DNA of 64,000 nt from Mycolicibacterium arabiense. GTDB taxonomy: Bacteria; Actinomycetota; Actinomycetes; Mycobacteriales; Mycobacteriaceae. Location of the stretch: contig NZ_AP022593.1 of NCBI RefSeq assembly GCF_010731815.2, forward strand, positions 3,658,001 to 3,722,000, given 5' to 3'. A program made the translations under genes and the position numbers. Numbering within the stretch: the first letter of the stretch is position 1; the number at the start of each line of letters is the position of its first letter. This document shows, piece by piece, positions 1 to 7,760 of the stretch. The notes beneath the pieces were generated by a model. The model was not told the DNA's origin. It worked only from the letters and a program-made list of their open reading frames with translations, and did no database searches.

Positions 1-513
1 GATTTGGTGGACGGACGCGCGGTGGTGACCGCCGAGGACGGACGTGCGTTGCCGCCGGCCGACCACGTGGTGGTTCTGACCGGGTTCCGGCCGGACCTGT
101 CGTTCTTGTCGGAGATGCGCATCGAGTTGGACCCGATCCTGCAGGCCCCGGTCAACTTGGCGCCATCAATCGACCCGAACATGCACTCCTGTGGCAGCGT
201 GCTGCCGCACGGCGCTGCCGAGTTGGCCCATCCCGAGCCGGATCTGTACATCGTCGGCATGAAGTCCTACGGGCGTGCCCCGACGTTCCTGGCGATGACC
301 GGCTACGAGCAGGTCCGCAGCATCGCCGCCGAACTGGCCGGCGACCACGAGGCCGCCCGCCGGGTCGAGCTGACGCTTCCCGATACCGGGGTGTGCAACG
401 GGGCAGGGTTGTTCGACAGCCCCGAAGGCGAGAACGCCGGCGACGGGTGCTGCGGGCCCGCCCCGTCGACACCGCAACCGTTGTCCGTGTCGCTCAACAC
501 CGTAGGCGGATGA
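1..513 (+). CDS. C-terminal part of an FAD/NAD(P)-dependent flavoprotein of the arsenic locus (5' end outside window)
   Basis: The frame is open from the first base, so only the last 170 residues are present. The motif VVVLTGFRPDLSFL followed by a LYIVGMKSYGRAPTFL block is typical of the C-terminal half of group-B-like flavoprotein monooxygenases/oxidoreductases found in actinobacterial ars operons (ArsO-like). The extreme C-terminus carries a vicinal cysteine pair (GDGCCGP) that could bind trivalent arsenic; this is inference. The stop overlaps the start of the following MFS gene (ATGA at 510-513), so the two are translationally coupled. The exact reaction is not known from the fragment. Confidence 0.7.
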   Translation, partial: DLVDGRAVVTAEDGRALPPADHVVVLTGFRPDLSFLSEMRIELDPILQAPVNLAPSIDPNMHSCGSVLPHGAAELAHPEPDLYIVGMKSYGRAPTFLAMTGYEQVRSIAAELAGDHEAARRVELTLPDTGVCNGAGLFDSPEGENAGDGCCGPAPSTPQPLSVSLNTVGG

Positions 514-1745
514 CACAGGCGACTCCTCCTGCCGCACCCAGCGCAGCCCAGCACGGGCTGCGCTGGGTGCTGGTGACCTTGTGCGTCACCGAGATCACCA
601 GCTGGGGCGTGCTGTACTACGCCTTCACCGTCCTCTCGGAGCGGATCAGCACCGACACCGGTTGGTCGGCGCCCGCGGTGACCGCGGCGTTCTCCGCCGG
701 GCTGGTGACCTCGGCCCTGGTGGGCATTCCGGTCGGGCGGTGGCTGGACCGGGTGGGCCCGCGCTGGATCATGACCGCCGGCTCGGTCCTGGGTGTGCTC
801 TCGGTGGTCGCGGTGGTCGCGGCGCCGAACTATGGCTGGTTCGTCGCGGCCTGGGTCTTGGCCGGCGTGGCGATGAGCGCGGTGTTCTATGCACCCGCCT
901 TCGCGGCACTGACCCGGTTCTTCGGCACCGACGCGGTTCGCGCACTGACGGTGCTCACGCTGGTGGCGGGTTTCGCCAGCACGGTGTTCGCGCCCATGAC
1001 TGCGGCGTTGTCAGCTCAGATGAGTTGGCGCCAGACCTATCTGGTGCTCGCCGTGGTGATGGCGGTGATCACGATCCCCGCGCACTTCTTTGGCTTGCGG
1101 CGCCCGTGGCCGACGGTCACCGCCGCGCATCACCACGTCGAGGCGCCGGGACGCACCGCGCGCAGCGCGCCGTTCCTCGCCCTGACGGCGGCGTTCGCGC
1201 TCGCCGGACTCGCGTCCTACGCGGTGATCGCCAACCTGGTTCCGCTGATGAGTCAACGCGGCATCGGCACCGGTCCCGCCGCCGTGGCGCTCGGCTTGGG
1301 CGGCGCAGGGCAAGTGCTCGGCCGACTGGGCTACCAGACTCTGGTGCGCCGCGTCGGCGTCGTTCCCCGCACGGTCGTCATCATGGCCGGCGTCGCCGCC
1401 ACCACGGCGCTGCTCGGGGTATTCACCACCTACGCCGCATTGGTGGCGGTGGCGATCGGAGCGGGGGTGATGCGGGGCATCATGACGCTGTTGCAAGCCA
1501 CCGCGGTCACCGAACGCTGGGGTTCCACCCATTACGGTCACCTCAGCGGCCTGCTGTCGGCGCCAGTCATGATCGCCACGGCAATCGGCCCGTTCGTCGG
1601 CGCGGCGCTGGCGAGCCTGCTCGGCGGGTATGCCGCGATGTTCGTCGCGCTCGGAGCGATCGCCGCGGCGGGGGCACTGCTGGCGGTCGCCACCAGGCCG
1701 CGAATCTACGGTGTGGCGTCGGCCTCCAGGGCGTGCAGCAGTTGA
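510..1745 (+). CDS. MFS transporter, arsenic-locus associated
   Basis: 411-residue, 12-helix major facilitator. The start is the ATG at 510 that overlaps the flavoprotein stop; longer upstream reading lacks hydrophobic helices and is discarded. Residues about 20-190 form the first six-helix bundle, with the loop motif GRWLDRVGPRW after helix 2 (MFS motif A-like), then a short polar linker near residue 200 and a second bundle. Coupling to the flavoprotein and proximity to ACR3/ArsC suggest export of an arsenical made or modified by the flavoprotein, but no substrate can be read from the sequence. Its 3' end overlaps the 3' end of arsC by 40 bases in convergent orientation. Confidence 0.8.
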   Translation: MTQATPPAAPSAAQHGLRWVLVTLCVTEITSWGVLYYAFTVLSERISTDTGWSAPAVTAAFSAGLVTSALVGIPVGRWLDRVGPRWIMTAGSVLGVLSVVAVVAAPNYGWFVAAWVLAGVAMSAVFYAPAFAALTRFFGTDAVRALTVLTLVAGFASTVFAPMTAALSAQMSWRQTYLVLAVVMAVITIPAHFFGLRRPWPTVTAAHHHVEAPGRTARSAPFLALTAAFALAGLASYAVIANLVPLMSQRGIGTGPAAVALGLGGAGQVLGRLGYQTLVRRVGVVPRTVVIMAGVAATTALLGVFTTYAALVAVAIGAGVMRGIMTLLQATAVTERWGSTHYGHLSGLLSAPVMIATAIGPFVGAALASLLGGYAAMFVALGAIAAAGALLAVATRPRIYGVASASRACSS

Positions 1746-2134
1746 CGGACGCGTTCGTCGATGTCGTTGCGGATCAGTCGCATTCGCTCGATGCCGTCGA
1801 TTCCGCGCTCAGATGGTTCGTCGGTGTCCCAGTTCTCCACCCGCGTTCCGGGCAGCGCATCGAGCTGCGCTTCCCGGCCCAGGGTGACCACCAGGTCGAC
1901 GTCGCGGGCCAACTCCAGATCGACCAGCTTGGGTTGCTCACCGGTGATGTCGACGCCCACCTCCAGAAGCGCCTGCGCGGACAAATCGTTCACTGCACCG
2001 GCGGGTTTCGTGCCTGCCGAATGCACGTTCACGGTGTCACCGGCGAGCCGGCGCATGAGCCCGGCGGCCATCTGTGACTTGCCGCCGTTCTTGACGCACA
2101 CGAACAGCACCGATGGTTTAGAGGAGTCGTTCAT
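1706..2134 (-). CDS. arsC: arsenate reductase, low-molecular-weight phosphatase fold (arsenate-mycothiol transferase type)
   Basis: 142 residues. The N-terminal phosphatase-type loop begins at Cys13 (FVCVKNGGKS). The usual Arg of the CX5R loop is Lys19 here, as I recall for corynebacterial and mycobacterial arsenate-mycothiol transferases. The later NWDTDEP segment supplies the conserved acidic part of the LMW phosphatase fold. The enzyme should form an arseno-mycothiol adduct from arsenate, later reduced to arsenite by mycoredoxin. It lies two bases behind acr3 as the third gene of an arsR-acr3-arsC operon. Its 3' end runs into the convergent MFS gene. Confidence 0.9.
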   Translation of the reverse strand: MNDSSKPSVLFVCVKNGGKSQMAAGLMRRLAGDTVNVHSAGTKPAGAVNDLSAQALLEVGVDITGEQPKLVDLELARDVDLVVTLGREAQLDALPGTRVENWDTDEPSERGIDGIERMRLIRNDIDERVRQLLHALEADATP

Positions 2135-2136
2135 CG

Positions 2137-3225
2137 TCAGGCCTCCTTGGTCGTCGATGACCGGTCGGCGAAGCGGCGGCGCAGCGCCAGCGAGACGTAC
2201 ACCAGCGCGACCAGCACGGGCACCTCGATCAGTGGGCCGACCACCCCGGCCAGGGCTTGCCCGGACGTGGCGCCGTAGGTGGCGATCGCGACGGCGATCG
2301 CGAGTTCGAAGTTGTTGCCGGCAGCGGTGAATGCGAGCGTGGCGGTCCGCGGGTAGCCCAGGCCGATCGCGGCCCCCAAGAGGTAACCCCCGCCCCACAT
2401 GATCGCGAAGTAGACCAGCAGGGGCAGGGCGATTCTGGCGACGTCGAAGGGGTGGCTGGTGATCTGTTCGCCTTGCAGCGCGAAGAGGATCACGATCGTG
2501 AACAGCAATCCGCAGAGCGCCCACGGGCCGATCCGGGGCAGGAACCTCGATTCGTACCAGTCGCGACCCTTGGCCTTCTCGCCGAGTCGGCGCGACAGAT
2601 AGCCCGCCAGCAGCGGGATGCCCAGGAAGATGAGCACCGATTTGGCGATCTGCCACGGCGAGGTGTCGATGGTGGTCTGCTGCAGGCCGAGCCAGCCGGG
2701 CAGGACTGACAGGTAGAACCAGCCCAGGACGGCGAACATGATGACCTGGAAGATCGAGTTCAACGCGACCAGCACGGCGGCGGCCTCGCGGTCGCCGCAG
2801 GCCAGGTCGTTCCAGATGATGACCATGGCGATGCAGCGGGCCAGGCCCACGATGGTCAGCCCGGTCCGGTACTCGGGCAGGTCGGGCAGCATCAGCCACG
2901 CCAGGGCGAACATCAACGCCGGCCCGAACACCCAGTTCAAGAAGAGGGAACTCAGCAGGAGCTTGCGGTCACCGGTCACGGTGTCGAGGCGGTCGTAGCG
3001 AACCTTGGCCAACACCGGATACATCATGATCAGCAAGCCCAGGGCGATCGGCAACGAGATGCCGTCGATCTTCACGCCGTCCAGCGCCGCGTTCATGCCC
3101 GGCACCCATCGCCCGAGCAGCAGCCCGGCGGCCATCGCGACACCGATCCACACCGGCAGGAACCGGTCGAGGGTGGACAGTCTGCCCACCACCGGCGCCG
3201 AGGCAGTCGCGACCGTGTCGGTCAT
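2137..3225 (-). CDS. acr3: ACR3-type arsenite efflux permease
   Basis: 362 residues with about ten hydrophobic helices. The segments GLARCIAMVIIWNDLACGD (conserved Cys and WNDLA) and FTAAGNNFELAIAVA are diagnostic of ACR3 arsenite carriers of the BART superfamily. The start ATG at 3225 overlaps the arsR stop by four bases, which fixes it and implies translational coupling. The protein exports arsenite, the product of ArsC, through the plasma membrane using the proton motive force. It shares one operon with arsR upstream and arsC downstream. Confidence 0.95.
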   Translation of the reverse strand: MTDTVATASAPVVGRLSTLDRFLPVWIGVAMAAGLLLGRWVPGMNAALDGVKIDGISLPIALGLLIMMYPVLAKVRYDRLDTVTGDRKLLLSSLFLNWVFGPALMFALAWLMLPDLPEYRTGLTIVGLARCIAMVIIWNDLACGDREAAAVLVALNSIFQVIMFAVLGWFYLSVLPGWLGLQQTTIDTSPWQIAKSVLIFLGIPLLAGYLSRRLGEKAKGRDWYESRFLPRIGPWALCGLLFTIVILFALQGEQITSHPFDVARIALPLLVYFAIMWGGGYLLGAAIGLGYPRTATLAFTAAGNNFELAIAVAIATYGATSGQALAGVVGPLIEVPVLVALVYVSLALRRRFADRSSTTKEA

Positions 3226-3596
3226 GCCGTCACCCCTGCCAGCCCGGCACTGTCGAGATCCAGCAGCACCGCGATCTCCCGCAACGCCTCCGGGACGACG
3301 GCGTAGTACACCCACGACGCCCGGCGCTCGGACGTCAACAAGCCGGCGGCGCGCAGCACCTTGAGGTGATGCGACACCGTGGGCTGCGAGACGTCGATAC
3401 CGCCGGAGATGTCGCAGACGCACGCCTCGCCCCCGGAATGGCTCGCGATCGCGCTGAAGAGCCGCAACCGCACCGGGTCGGCCAGTGCCTTCAACTTCGT
3501 GGCCATCTCGGTGGCGGCCAGTTCGGTCAGTGGCTCCCGCAGCAGTGGCGGCGTGGCACAGCAGGCGTCCGCCCTCGCGCCGTCCGGAATCGACAT
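3222..3596 (-). CDS. arsR: ArsR/SmtB-family arsenite-responsive repressor
   Basis: 124 residues with a winged helix-turn-helix (residues about 35-100; DPVRLRLFSAI then SQPTVSHHLKVLRAAGLL). Cys59 and Cys61 in EACVCDI lie at the DNA-recognition helix, as in classical ArsR arsenite sites. A second pair, Cys12-Cys13, sits near the N-terminus, as in actinobacterial ArsR proteins that bind arsenite across the dimer. First gene of the arsR-acr3-arsC operon. No clear ribosome binding site precedes the ATG, and a palindrome lies directly upstream, so a leaderless transcript is possible. Confidence 0.93.
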   Translation of the reverse strand: MSIPDGARADACCATPPLLREPLTELAATEMATKLKALADPVRLRLFSAIASHSGGEACVCDISGGIDVSQPTVSHHLKVLRAAGLLTSERRASWVYYAVVPEALREIAVLLDLDSAGLAGVTA

Positions 3597-3599
3597 TCA

Positions 3600-3619
3600 T
3601 CGATATTGACAGTGATCGA
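3600..3619. promoter_or_regulatory. putative ArsR operator
   Basis: Inverted repeat TCGAT, 10-base spacer, ATCGA, starting three bases upstream of the arsR start codon. Position and symmetry fit autoregulation by ArsR; the assignment is inference. Confidence 0.5.
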
Positions 3620-3647
3620 ACCAGGGCGCAAACGAACGACAGATGAA

Positions 3648-4427
3648 TCAGTGCTGCTGAAGTCGCGCCTGATAGCGGCCTGGCGTCTCGCCGACCACCG
3701 AGGTGAACGCTTCGATGAAGCTCGTGGGGTTGGCCCACCCGCAGGCGATCGAGGTGTCGGTGACCGATAGGCCGTCGGTGAGATGGGCGAGGGCGTGATG
3801 GATGCGCAGGATCGTGCGCCAGCGCGGGAAGCTCATGCCCAACTCGCTGTGAAACAGTCGGCTCAGCGTGCGTTCGCCGGCACCGACGACGTGGCCCAAC
3901 TCGGCTAGCGCGGTGCTCTGAGCGGGGTCGGCGTGCAGTAGGTCGGTGACGGCGCGCAGCCGGTCGTCGCGAGGTTCGGGGAGGTGCAGCGACCGTTCCG
4001 GGGTCTCCACCAACTCGTCGATCACCACGGCCCGTAACCGTTCGTACGCGTCGGGATGGACCTCCCGGCGATCGGTCAGCGCCAGGATCGCCTCGCGTAG
4101 CAACGAACTGACGGCGAAGACGCCGGGATGGTCGGTCAATCGGCAGCACAATTCGACGGGGATGACGACGATCCGCACGTCCGTTCCGCCGAAACAGCGA
4201 TGGGCGTGGTCGAATCCGGGCGGCGTCCAAGTCACCCGGTTGGCCGGAGCGACCCAGGTTCCATGAGCGGTGGTGGTGGCCAGGGCGCCGGTGGCTGGGT
4301 ACACCAGCTGCCCCTCGGTGTGACGGTGCACCCCGATGCGAGAAGCGTTGACGAGTCGGCCAGCACTGTGTGGGGCCCCGGACGGATACGTCGGGCCCGG
4401 TCCGAACGCTTGGCGGATTTCCGGCAT
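3648..4427 (-). CDS. AraC-family transcriptional regulator with N-terminal cupin domain
   Basis: About 259 residues from the ATG at 4427; a GTG at 4454 would add nine residues but sits inside an inverted repeat. The N-terminal half has a cupin-like pattern (GVHRHTEGQLVYPATG, then WVAPANRVTWTPPGFDH). The C-terminal half has two helix-turn-helix units (LAELGHVVGAGERTLSRLFHSELGMSF, and a second ending ACGWANPTSFIEAFTSVVGETPGRYQ). It is transcribed away from the O-methyltransferase/flavoreductase genes and may control them. Ligand unknown. Confidence 0.85.
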   Translation of the reverse strand: MPEIRQAFGPGPTYPSGAPHSAGRLVNASRIGVHRHTEGQLVYPATGALATTTAHGTWVAPANRVTWTPPGFDHAHRCFGGTDVRIVVIPVELCCRLTDHPGVFAVSSLLREAILALTDRREVHPDAYERLRAVVIDELVETPERSLHLPEPRDDRLRAVTDLLHADPAQSTALAELGHVVGAGERTLSRLFHSELGMSFPRWRTILRIHHALAHLTDGLSVTDTSIACGWANPTSFIEAFTSVVGETPGRYQARLQQH

Positions 4428-4452
4428 CCCACGGCACGTTACCGGTGGTGCC

Positions 4453-4468
4453 ACCTAATTTGTTAGGT
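4453..4468. promoter_or_regulatory. perfect inverted repeat in AraC/methyltransferase divergent promoter
   Basis: Arms ACCTAA and TTAGGT around TTTG, in the short region between the araC-type gene and the O-methyltransferase gene. TTAGGT is also the left half of IdeR/DtxR boxes, and a siderophore-interacting protein is encoded downstream, but the full 19-base IdeR consensus is not met. Confidence 0.4.
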
Positions 4469-4513
4469 AACCCTTACTTCGACGGCTCGACACACCCCTC
4501 GAAGGAGAATCCA

Positions 4514-5206
4514 ATGGACACACTCACGTCACCACCGGTTTCCGACGTGCTCTCGCGACTGTTCGTCGAGGCGCAAGCCGCAGACGGGCCGCTGTATGAG
4601 CAGTGGGCCGATGCCCTGAGCGGCAACGGTGCGGAAGTCGCGGACTTGATGGCCAGAGAGGCGCAAGACTACAGGGGCGTGTATCGCGAGTTCGCGGACA
4701 ACTACCTGAACGTCTCCGCCGAATTCGGGCACTTCCTCTACATCTGCGCGCGGGCGCGCCGGGCGCGCCACGTCGTGGAATTCGGCACCTCGTTCGGCAT
4801 CTCCACCATCCACCTCGCCGCGGCCATTCGCGACGGTGGCGGTGGTCGGCTGGTGACCACCGAGCTTGAGCCGACCAAAGCCGAACGTGCACAACAGAAC
4901 CTAGCTGCCGCCGGCCTGGACGACGTGGTCGACATCCGCGTCGGAGACGCCCTGGAGACCTTGCGCGACGCCGTGGACGACGGGATCGATCTCGTGCTCC
5001 TCGACGGCGCATGGAGCCTGTACCTGCCCGTACTCGACATCCTCGAACCCCACCTCAACCCGGGAGCGCTGGTCGTCGCCGAGAACGCCGTCGACGAAGC
5101 GGGCGACTACCTGACCTACGTGCGGAACCCCAGCAACGGATACCGCTCGACGCCCCTGCCCTTCGACCCGGGCCGCGGCAACGAGATGTCGGTGTACACC
5201 ACGTAA
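4514..5206 (+). CDS. class I SAM-dependent O-methyltransferase
   Basis: 230 residues. The ATG at 4514 is preceded by GAAGGAG at the right distance. The Rossmann SAM-binding motif is VVEFGTSFGISTIHLA near residues 89-104, followed by an acidic strand end (VTTELEP) and GDALETL; DLVLLDGAW is motif II. The layout matches small caffeoyl-CoA-type/Methyltransf_24 O-methyltransferases, whose substrates are small hydroxylated compounds. It precedes the siderophore-interacting flavoreductase by 53 bases, probably in one operon. Substrate unknown. Confidence 0.85.
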   Translation: MDTLTSPPVSDVLSRLFVEAQAADGPLYEQWADALSGNGAEVADLMAREAQDYRGVYREFADNYLNVSAEFGHFLYICARARRARHVVEFGTSFGISTIHLAAAIRDGGGGRLVTTELEPTKAERAQQNLAAAGLDDVVDIRVGDALETLRDAVDDGIDLVLLDGAWSLYLPVLDILEPHLNPGALVVAENAVDEAGDYLTYVRNPSNGYRSTPLPFDPGRGNEMSVYTT

Positions 5207-5259
5207 CTGCGCCGCGACCAGCCAACTACCCGTTCAAACGGAACCAACGAGGAGACCCC

Positions 5260-6027
5260 GTGGCGACACTCATCGATTCGATCCCCTTCTTGAACACGCT
5301 GCGCGACAGTGTGTTCCTCACGGCGACGGTCAGCGACATCACCAACCTGACGCCCACCATGCGTCGCATCCGCTTCCGCGACGACCGATTGAAGCAGCTG
5401 GCCTGGAAGCCGGGTCAGCACGTCCGGTTACAGGTCGGCGGCCTGCTCGAGTCTGCGCTGCGGTGGCATCCGCACGACGCGCTGCGCACCTACTCGATCT
5501 ACGACGCGAACCCCGACCTCGGCACTCTGGACATCGTCATGCTCGATCACAGTGGAGACCCCGGTCGCCCGACACCCGCCCGACTATGGTCGTCCGGCAC
5601 TGCGATCGGGCACCGCGTCCAGATGACGCACCCACAGGGCAATTTCGTCCTGCGGGACGGTGTGCCGTACCACCTGTTCGCCGGCGAGGAGACCGCATCC
5701 GTCGCGTTCGCCGCGATGCTGCGGTCAATACCCGACGACGCCGACGTCTACGGTGTCGTCGAAGCAGCCACCGCCGCCGACCATCTCGAGTTGGACCGCC
5801 CGATGAACCGAGTCGAGCGCGGCGACGCCTCCGCCGAGAACTCCGAACTACTCGCTCAGGCGTTGCGCGAACTCGCGCTGCCCGATCACCCCGGCGCCGC
5901 CTACCTCGCCGGTGAAGCACGCACCGTGCAGACGCTGCGGCGGATCCTCGTCGACGAGCGCGGCTGGGACCGGCGCAACGTCCGCACGAAACCCTTCTGG
6001 ACTCCTAACCGGCGCGGCATGGAATAG
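5260..6027 (+). CDS. siderophore-interacting protein (NAD(P)H-dependent flavin/ferric-siderophore reductase family)
   Basis: 255 residues from the GTG at 5260, preceded by GAGGAGA. The N-terminal FAD-binding barrel carries RTYSIYD, and the C-terminal NAD(P)-binding part ends with GEARTVQTLRRILVDERGW and KPFW, the hallmark of the SIP/ViuB family. Family members reduce ferric siderophores in the cytoplasm with a bound FAD. The N-terminus lacks a signal peptide. Association with an O-methyltransferase and an AraC regulator is unusual for pure iron recycling, so another electron acceptor is possible. Confidence 0.8.
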   Translation: MATLIDSIPFLNTLRDSVFLTATVSDITNLTPTMRRIRFRDDRLKQLAWKPGQHVRLQVGGLLESALRWHPHDALRTYSIYDANPDLGTLDIVMLDHSGDPGRPTPARLWSSGTAIGHRVQMTHPQGNFVLRDGVPYHLFAGEETASVAFAAMLRSIPDDADVYGVVEAATAADHLELDRPMNRVERGDASAENSELLAQALRELALPDHPGAAYLAGEARTVQTLRRILVDERGWDRRNVRTKPFWTPNRRGME

Positions 6028-6065
6028 GACAAGTGCTCGATCCCAGCCTTCTGTTGAATGAACAC

Positions 6066-6096
6066 TTGACCCTCACGCAACGTGAGGCAGCAGCCT
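6066..6096 (+). promoter_or_regulatory. MerR-type promoter with dyad operator
   Basis: A -35 element TTGACC (6066-6071), a 19-base spacer and a weak -10 element CAGCCT (6091-6096). Most of the spacer is filled by the dyad CCTCAC-N5-GTGAGG (6071-6087), whose first base is the last of the -35 box. The elongated 19-base spacing with dyad is the classic architecture activated by MerR-family proteins and strongly resembles tipA operators. It lies 25 bases before the MerR gene, implying autoregulation. Confidence 0.75.
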
Positions 6097-6121
6097 GGTG
6101 GACGTGACGCAGGAGACGAAG

Positions 6122-6883
6122 GTGGACGAACTCACGGTGGGCGAGGTCGCGGAACGATTTGGCATCACGGTCCGGACGCTGCACCACTATGACCAGATCG
6201 GCTTGCTGACCCCAAGTCGGCGGGCAGCCTCGGGTTATCGGCTCTATACGTCGACGGACCTGAAGCGCCTGTCCCAGATCATCGTCTACCGCCGGCTGAA
6301 GATGTCGCTCGACGAGATCTCCAGCCTGCTCGACGACGGCGACGAGGTCAGCCACCTGGTCCGCCAGCGCGAACGCGTCATGTCCCGGCTCGACGAGATG
6401 AAGGGCCTCGTCGAGGCAATCGACAAGGCATTGGAGAAGGCAATGACGAACACACCCATGACCGACGACGACATGCGCGAACTCTTCGGTGACGGCTTCG
6501 ACGACTACCAGGCCGAAGCTGAGCAGAAGTGGGGCGACACCGCTGAGTGGAAGGAATCACAGCGCCGGAAGAAGGCCTACGGGAAGGGGGAATGGATCCG
6601 GATCAAGGCCGAGGGGGAAGCCGTCGAGAAGGCCCTGTCCGACGCGTTCCGTGCTGGGCTCCCCGCCGACTCCGAAGAAGCGATGAACGCAGCCGAGCAA
6701 CACCGGCTCCACGTGAATCGTTGGTTCTACGACTGCCCGCCGGCCTTTCATCGCAACCTGGGCGACATGTACGTGAGCGACCCCAGGTACGTCGCCACGT
6801 ACGACGAGACATTCGGGCTCCCTGGCCTCGCGGCCTACTGCCGCGAAGCGATTCACGCGAACGCCGACCGAACTGAGAACTGA
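6122..6883 (+). CDS. MerR-family regulator with C-terminal TipAS drug-sensing domain
   Basis: 253 residues from the GTG at 6122, chosen because AGGAG lies six bases upstream; a GTG at 6098 is in frame but lies at the promoter -10. Residues 1-75 are the MerR winged helix (VGEVAERFGITVRTLHHYDQIGLL), residues about 80-115 the dimerisation helix, and the remainder a TipAS-like globin-fold domain (EWIRIKAEGEAVEKAL, NRWFYDCPPAFHRNLGDMYVSDPR). TipA homologues bind thiopeptide or other drugs and activate their own promoter. Confidence 0.9.
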   Translation: MDELTVGEVAERFGITVRTLHHYDQIGLLTPSRRAASGYRLYTSTDLKRLSQIIVYRRLKMSLDEISSLLDDGDEVSHLVRQRERVMSRLDEMKGLVEAIDKALEKAMTNTPMTDDDMRELFGDGFDDYQAEAEQKWGDTAEWKESQRRKKAYGKGEWIRIKAEGEAVEKALSDAFRAGLPADSEEAMNAAEQHRLHVNRWFYDCPPAFHRNLGDMYVSDPRYVATYDETFGLPGLAAYCREAIHANADRTEN

Positions 6884-6895
6884 CGGCACCGCCAG

Positions 6896-7090
6896 CTACA
6901 GTCGGCGGTTGCCCCAACCCGCCACGTCGGCAACGTCGTTGGCGAACTTCTTCCACCGTCGGGCTCGGTCGGCGTCCGAGACCGGGGCATCGACGCCCCA
7001 CAGCAGTCGGTCGACTGCCCTCAGCCACGTACGTGTTGGCCGCGCACCCGGCGTCCCACCGTCGTCGTGCTCGGGAGGATCGACACTCAT
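6896..7090 (-). CDS. small hypothetical protein
   Basis: 64 residues, hydrophilic, with a Trp/Lys-rich centre (RARRWKKFANDVADVAGWGN). I do not recognise a domain. Codon use is ordinary for the window and it fills the gap before the merR-type gene in convergent orientation. A ribosome binding site is not obvious. It could be a real actinobacterial small protein or a chance reading frame. Confidence 0.4.
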   Translation of the reverse strand: MSVDPPEHDDGGTPGARPTRTWLRAVDRLLWGVDAPVSDADRARRWKKFANDVADVAGWGNRRL

Positions 7091-7102
7091 CAGGCCGTCA
7101 TA

Positions 7103-7211
7103 TCACGAACTCTCGCGCGCCGGTGACCAAGGGCGCAGACCTCTCAGCAGGACGTCGATCAATCCTTCGAGGTGTTCGACTGTCTGCTCGAGCGAAAGCC
7201 GTTGCGCTGTA
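7103..7211 (-). pseudogene. 3' remnant of a TetR-family regulator gene
   Basis: The minus strand directly behind the arr stop can be read as about 35 residues, including RLSLEQTVEHLEGLIDVLL and then RGLRP, ending in TGA at 7103-7105. This amphipathic LIDVLLRGLRP-type ending is typical of TetR-family C-terminal helices. No DNA-binding domain precedes it; the upstream bases belong to arr. I read it as the tail of a deleted TetR gene. Confidence 0.45.
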
Positions 7212-7634
7212 TTAATTGACGATCTCGCCACCCTCGCTCGAGAGGAGCACGGACAGTCGTTCCCGCCATGCCTGCAACTGCTCCGGAGTCAGTCGCTTCC
7301 ACTCGGTGATCTCGCGCACGATCCGCAATGGTGCGGTGGTGCGGTAGGACCGAGTGGGATTGCCGACGAACTTCTTGTCGGTCACGTTCGGGTCGTTCTC
7401 GAACTCTCCGGTTGGCGCTACCTCGTACACCCTCGGAACGGCCTCGCCCTTGGTGAGTTCCGCGGCGATCTCCGCAGCAAGCCCGGCCCCGTCGACGAGA
7501 GCGGTGAAGTAGACGTGGTTCATGACGATCTCGGGACGGTAATTCGATCGATGACCCGCGGTAAGGAAGTCGCCCACGCGCAACTGCGCGATCGTGCCGT
7601 GGAAGAACGGACCTTCGTCAAGCGCATCGGACAC
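7212..7634 (-). CDS. arr: NAD+-rifampin ADP-ribosyltransferase
   Basis: 140 residues from the GTG at 7634, which has AAGGA six bases upstream and gives the usual Arr length; an ATG at 7671-7673 would add 13 residues. Diagnostic segments are FFHGTIAQLRVGD, a YRPEIVMNHVYFTAL block, RVYEVAPTGEFENDPNVTDKK and NPTRSYRT. The His, Tyr and Asp expected for NAD binding and catalysis are present. The enzyme ADP-ribosylates the C23 hydroxyl of rifamycins and inactivates them. It stands alone, followed by a TetR remnant and preceded by an SDR gene on the same strand. Confidence 0.95.
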   Translation of the reverse strand: MSDALDEGPFFHGTIAQLRVGDFLTAGHRSNYRPEIVMNHVYFTALVDGAGLAAEIAAELTKGEAVPRVYEVAPTGEFENDPNVTDKKFVGNPTRSYRTTAPLRIVREITEWKRLTPEQLQAWRERLSVLLSSEGGEIVN

Positions 7635-7760
7635 CCGGAATCCTTCTGACGATCTGGTGAGACGCGCCAGCATCCAACACCACCCGGGCCTTGCCGCAAG
7701 CCCCCCGTCGCGCCTTATCCTGAAGGTGGCTGAGCTAGAAGACCGCCGGAACCGACTCGC

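Noticed and set aside
581..2077. 498-codon open frame on the plus strand across the MFS gene
   Set aside because: Arg/Gly/His-rich composition without hydrophobic helices or motifs; it is the shifted frame of the MFS gene at 510-1745.
2140..4437. 766-codon minus-strand frame joining ACR3 with upstream sequence
   Set aside because: Only the ACR3 part is protein-like; the ATG at 3225 overlaps arsR by four bases, and arsR and the AraC gene occupy the upstream part in other frames.
4453..4480. IdeR (iron) box before the methyltransferase/flavoreductase genes
   Set aside because: Only the TTAGGT half matches well; over 19 bases about 12 positions agree, too few to claim a box. Kept as an unspecific inverted repeat.
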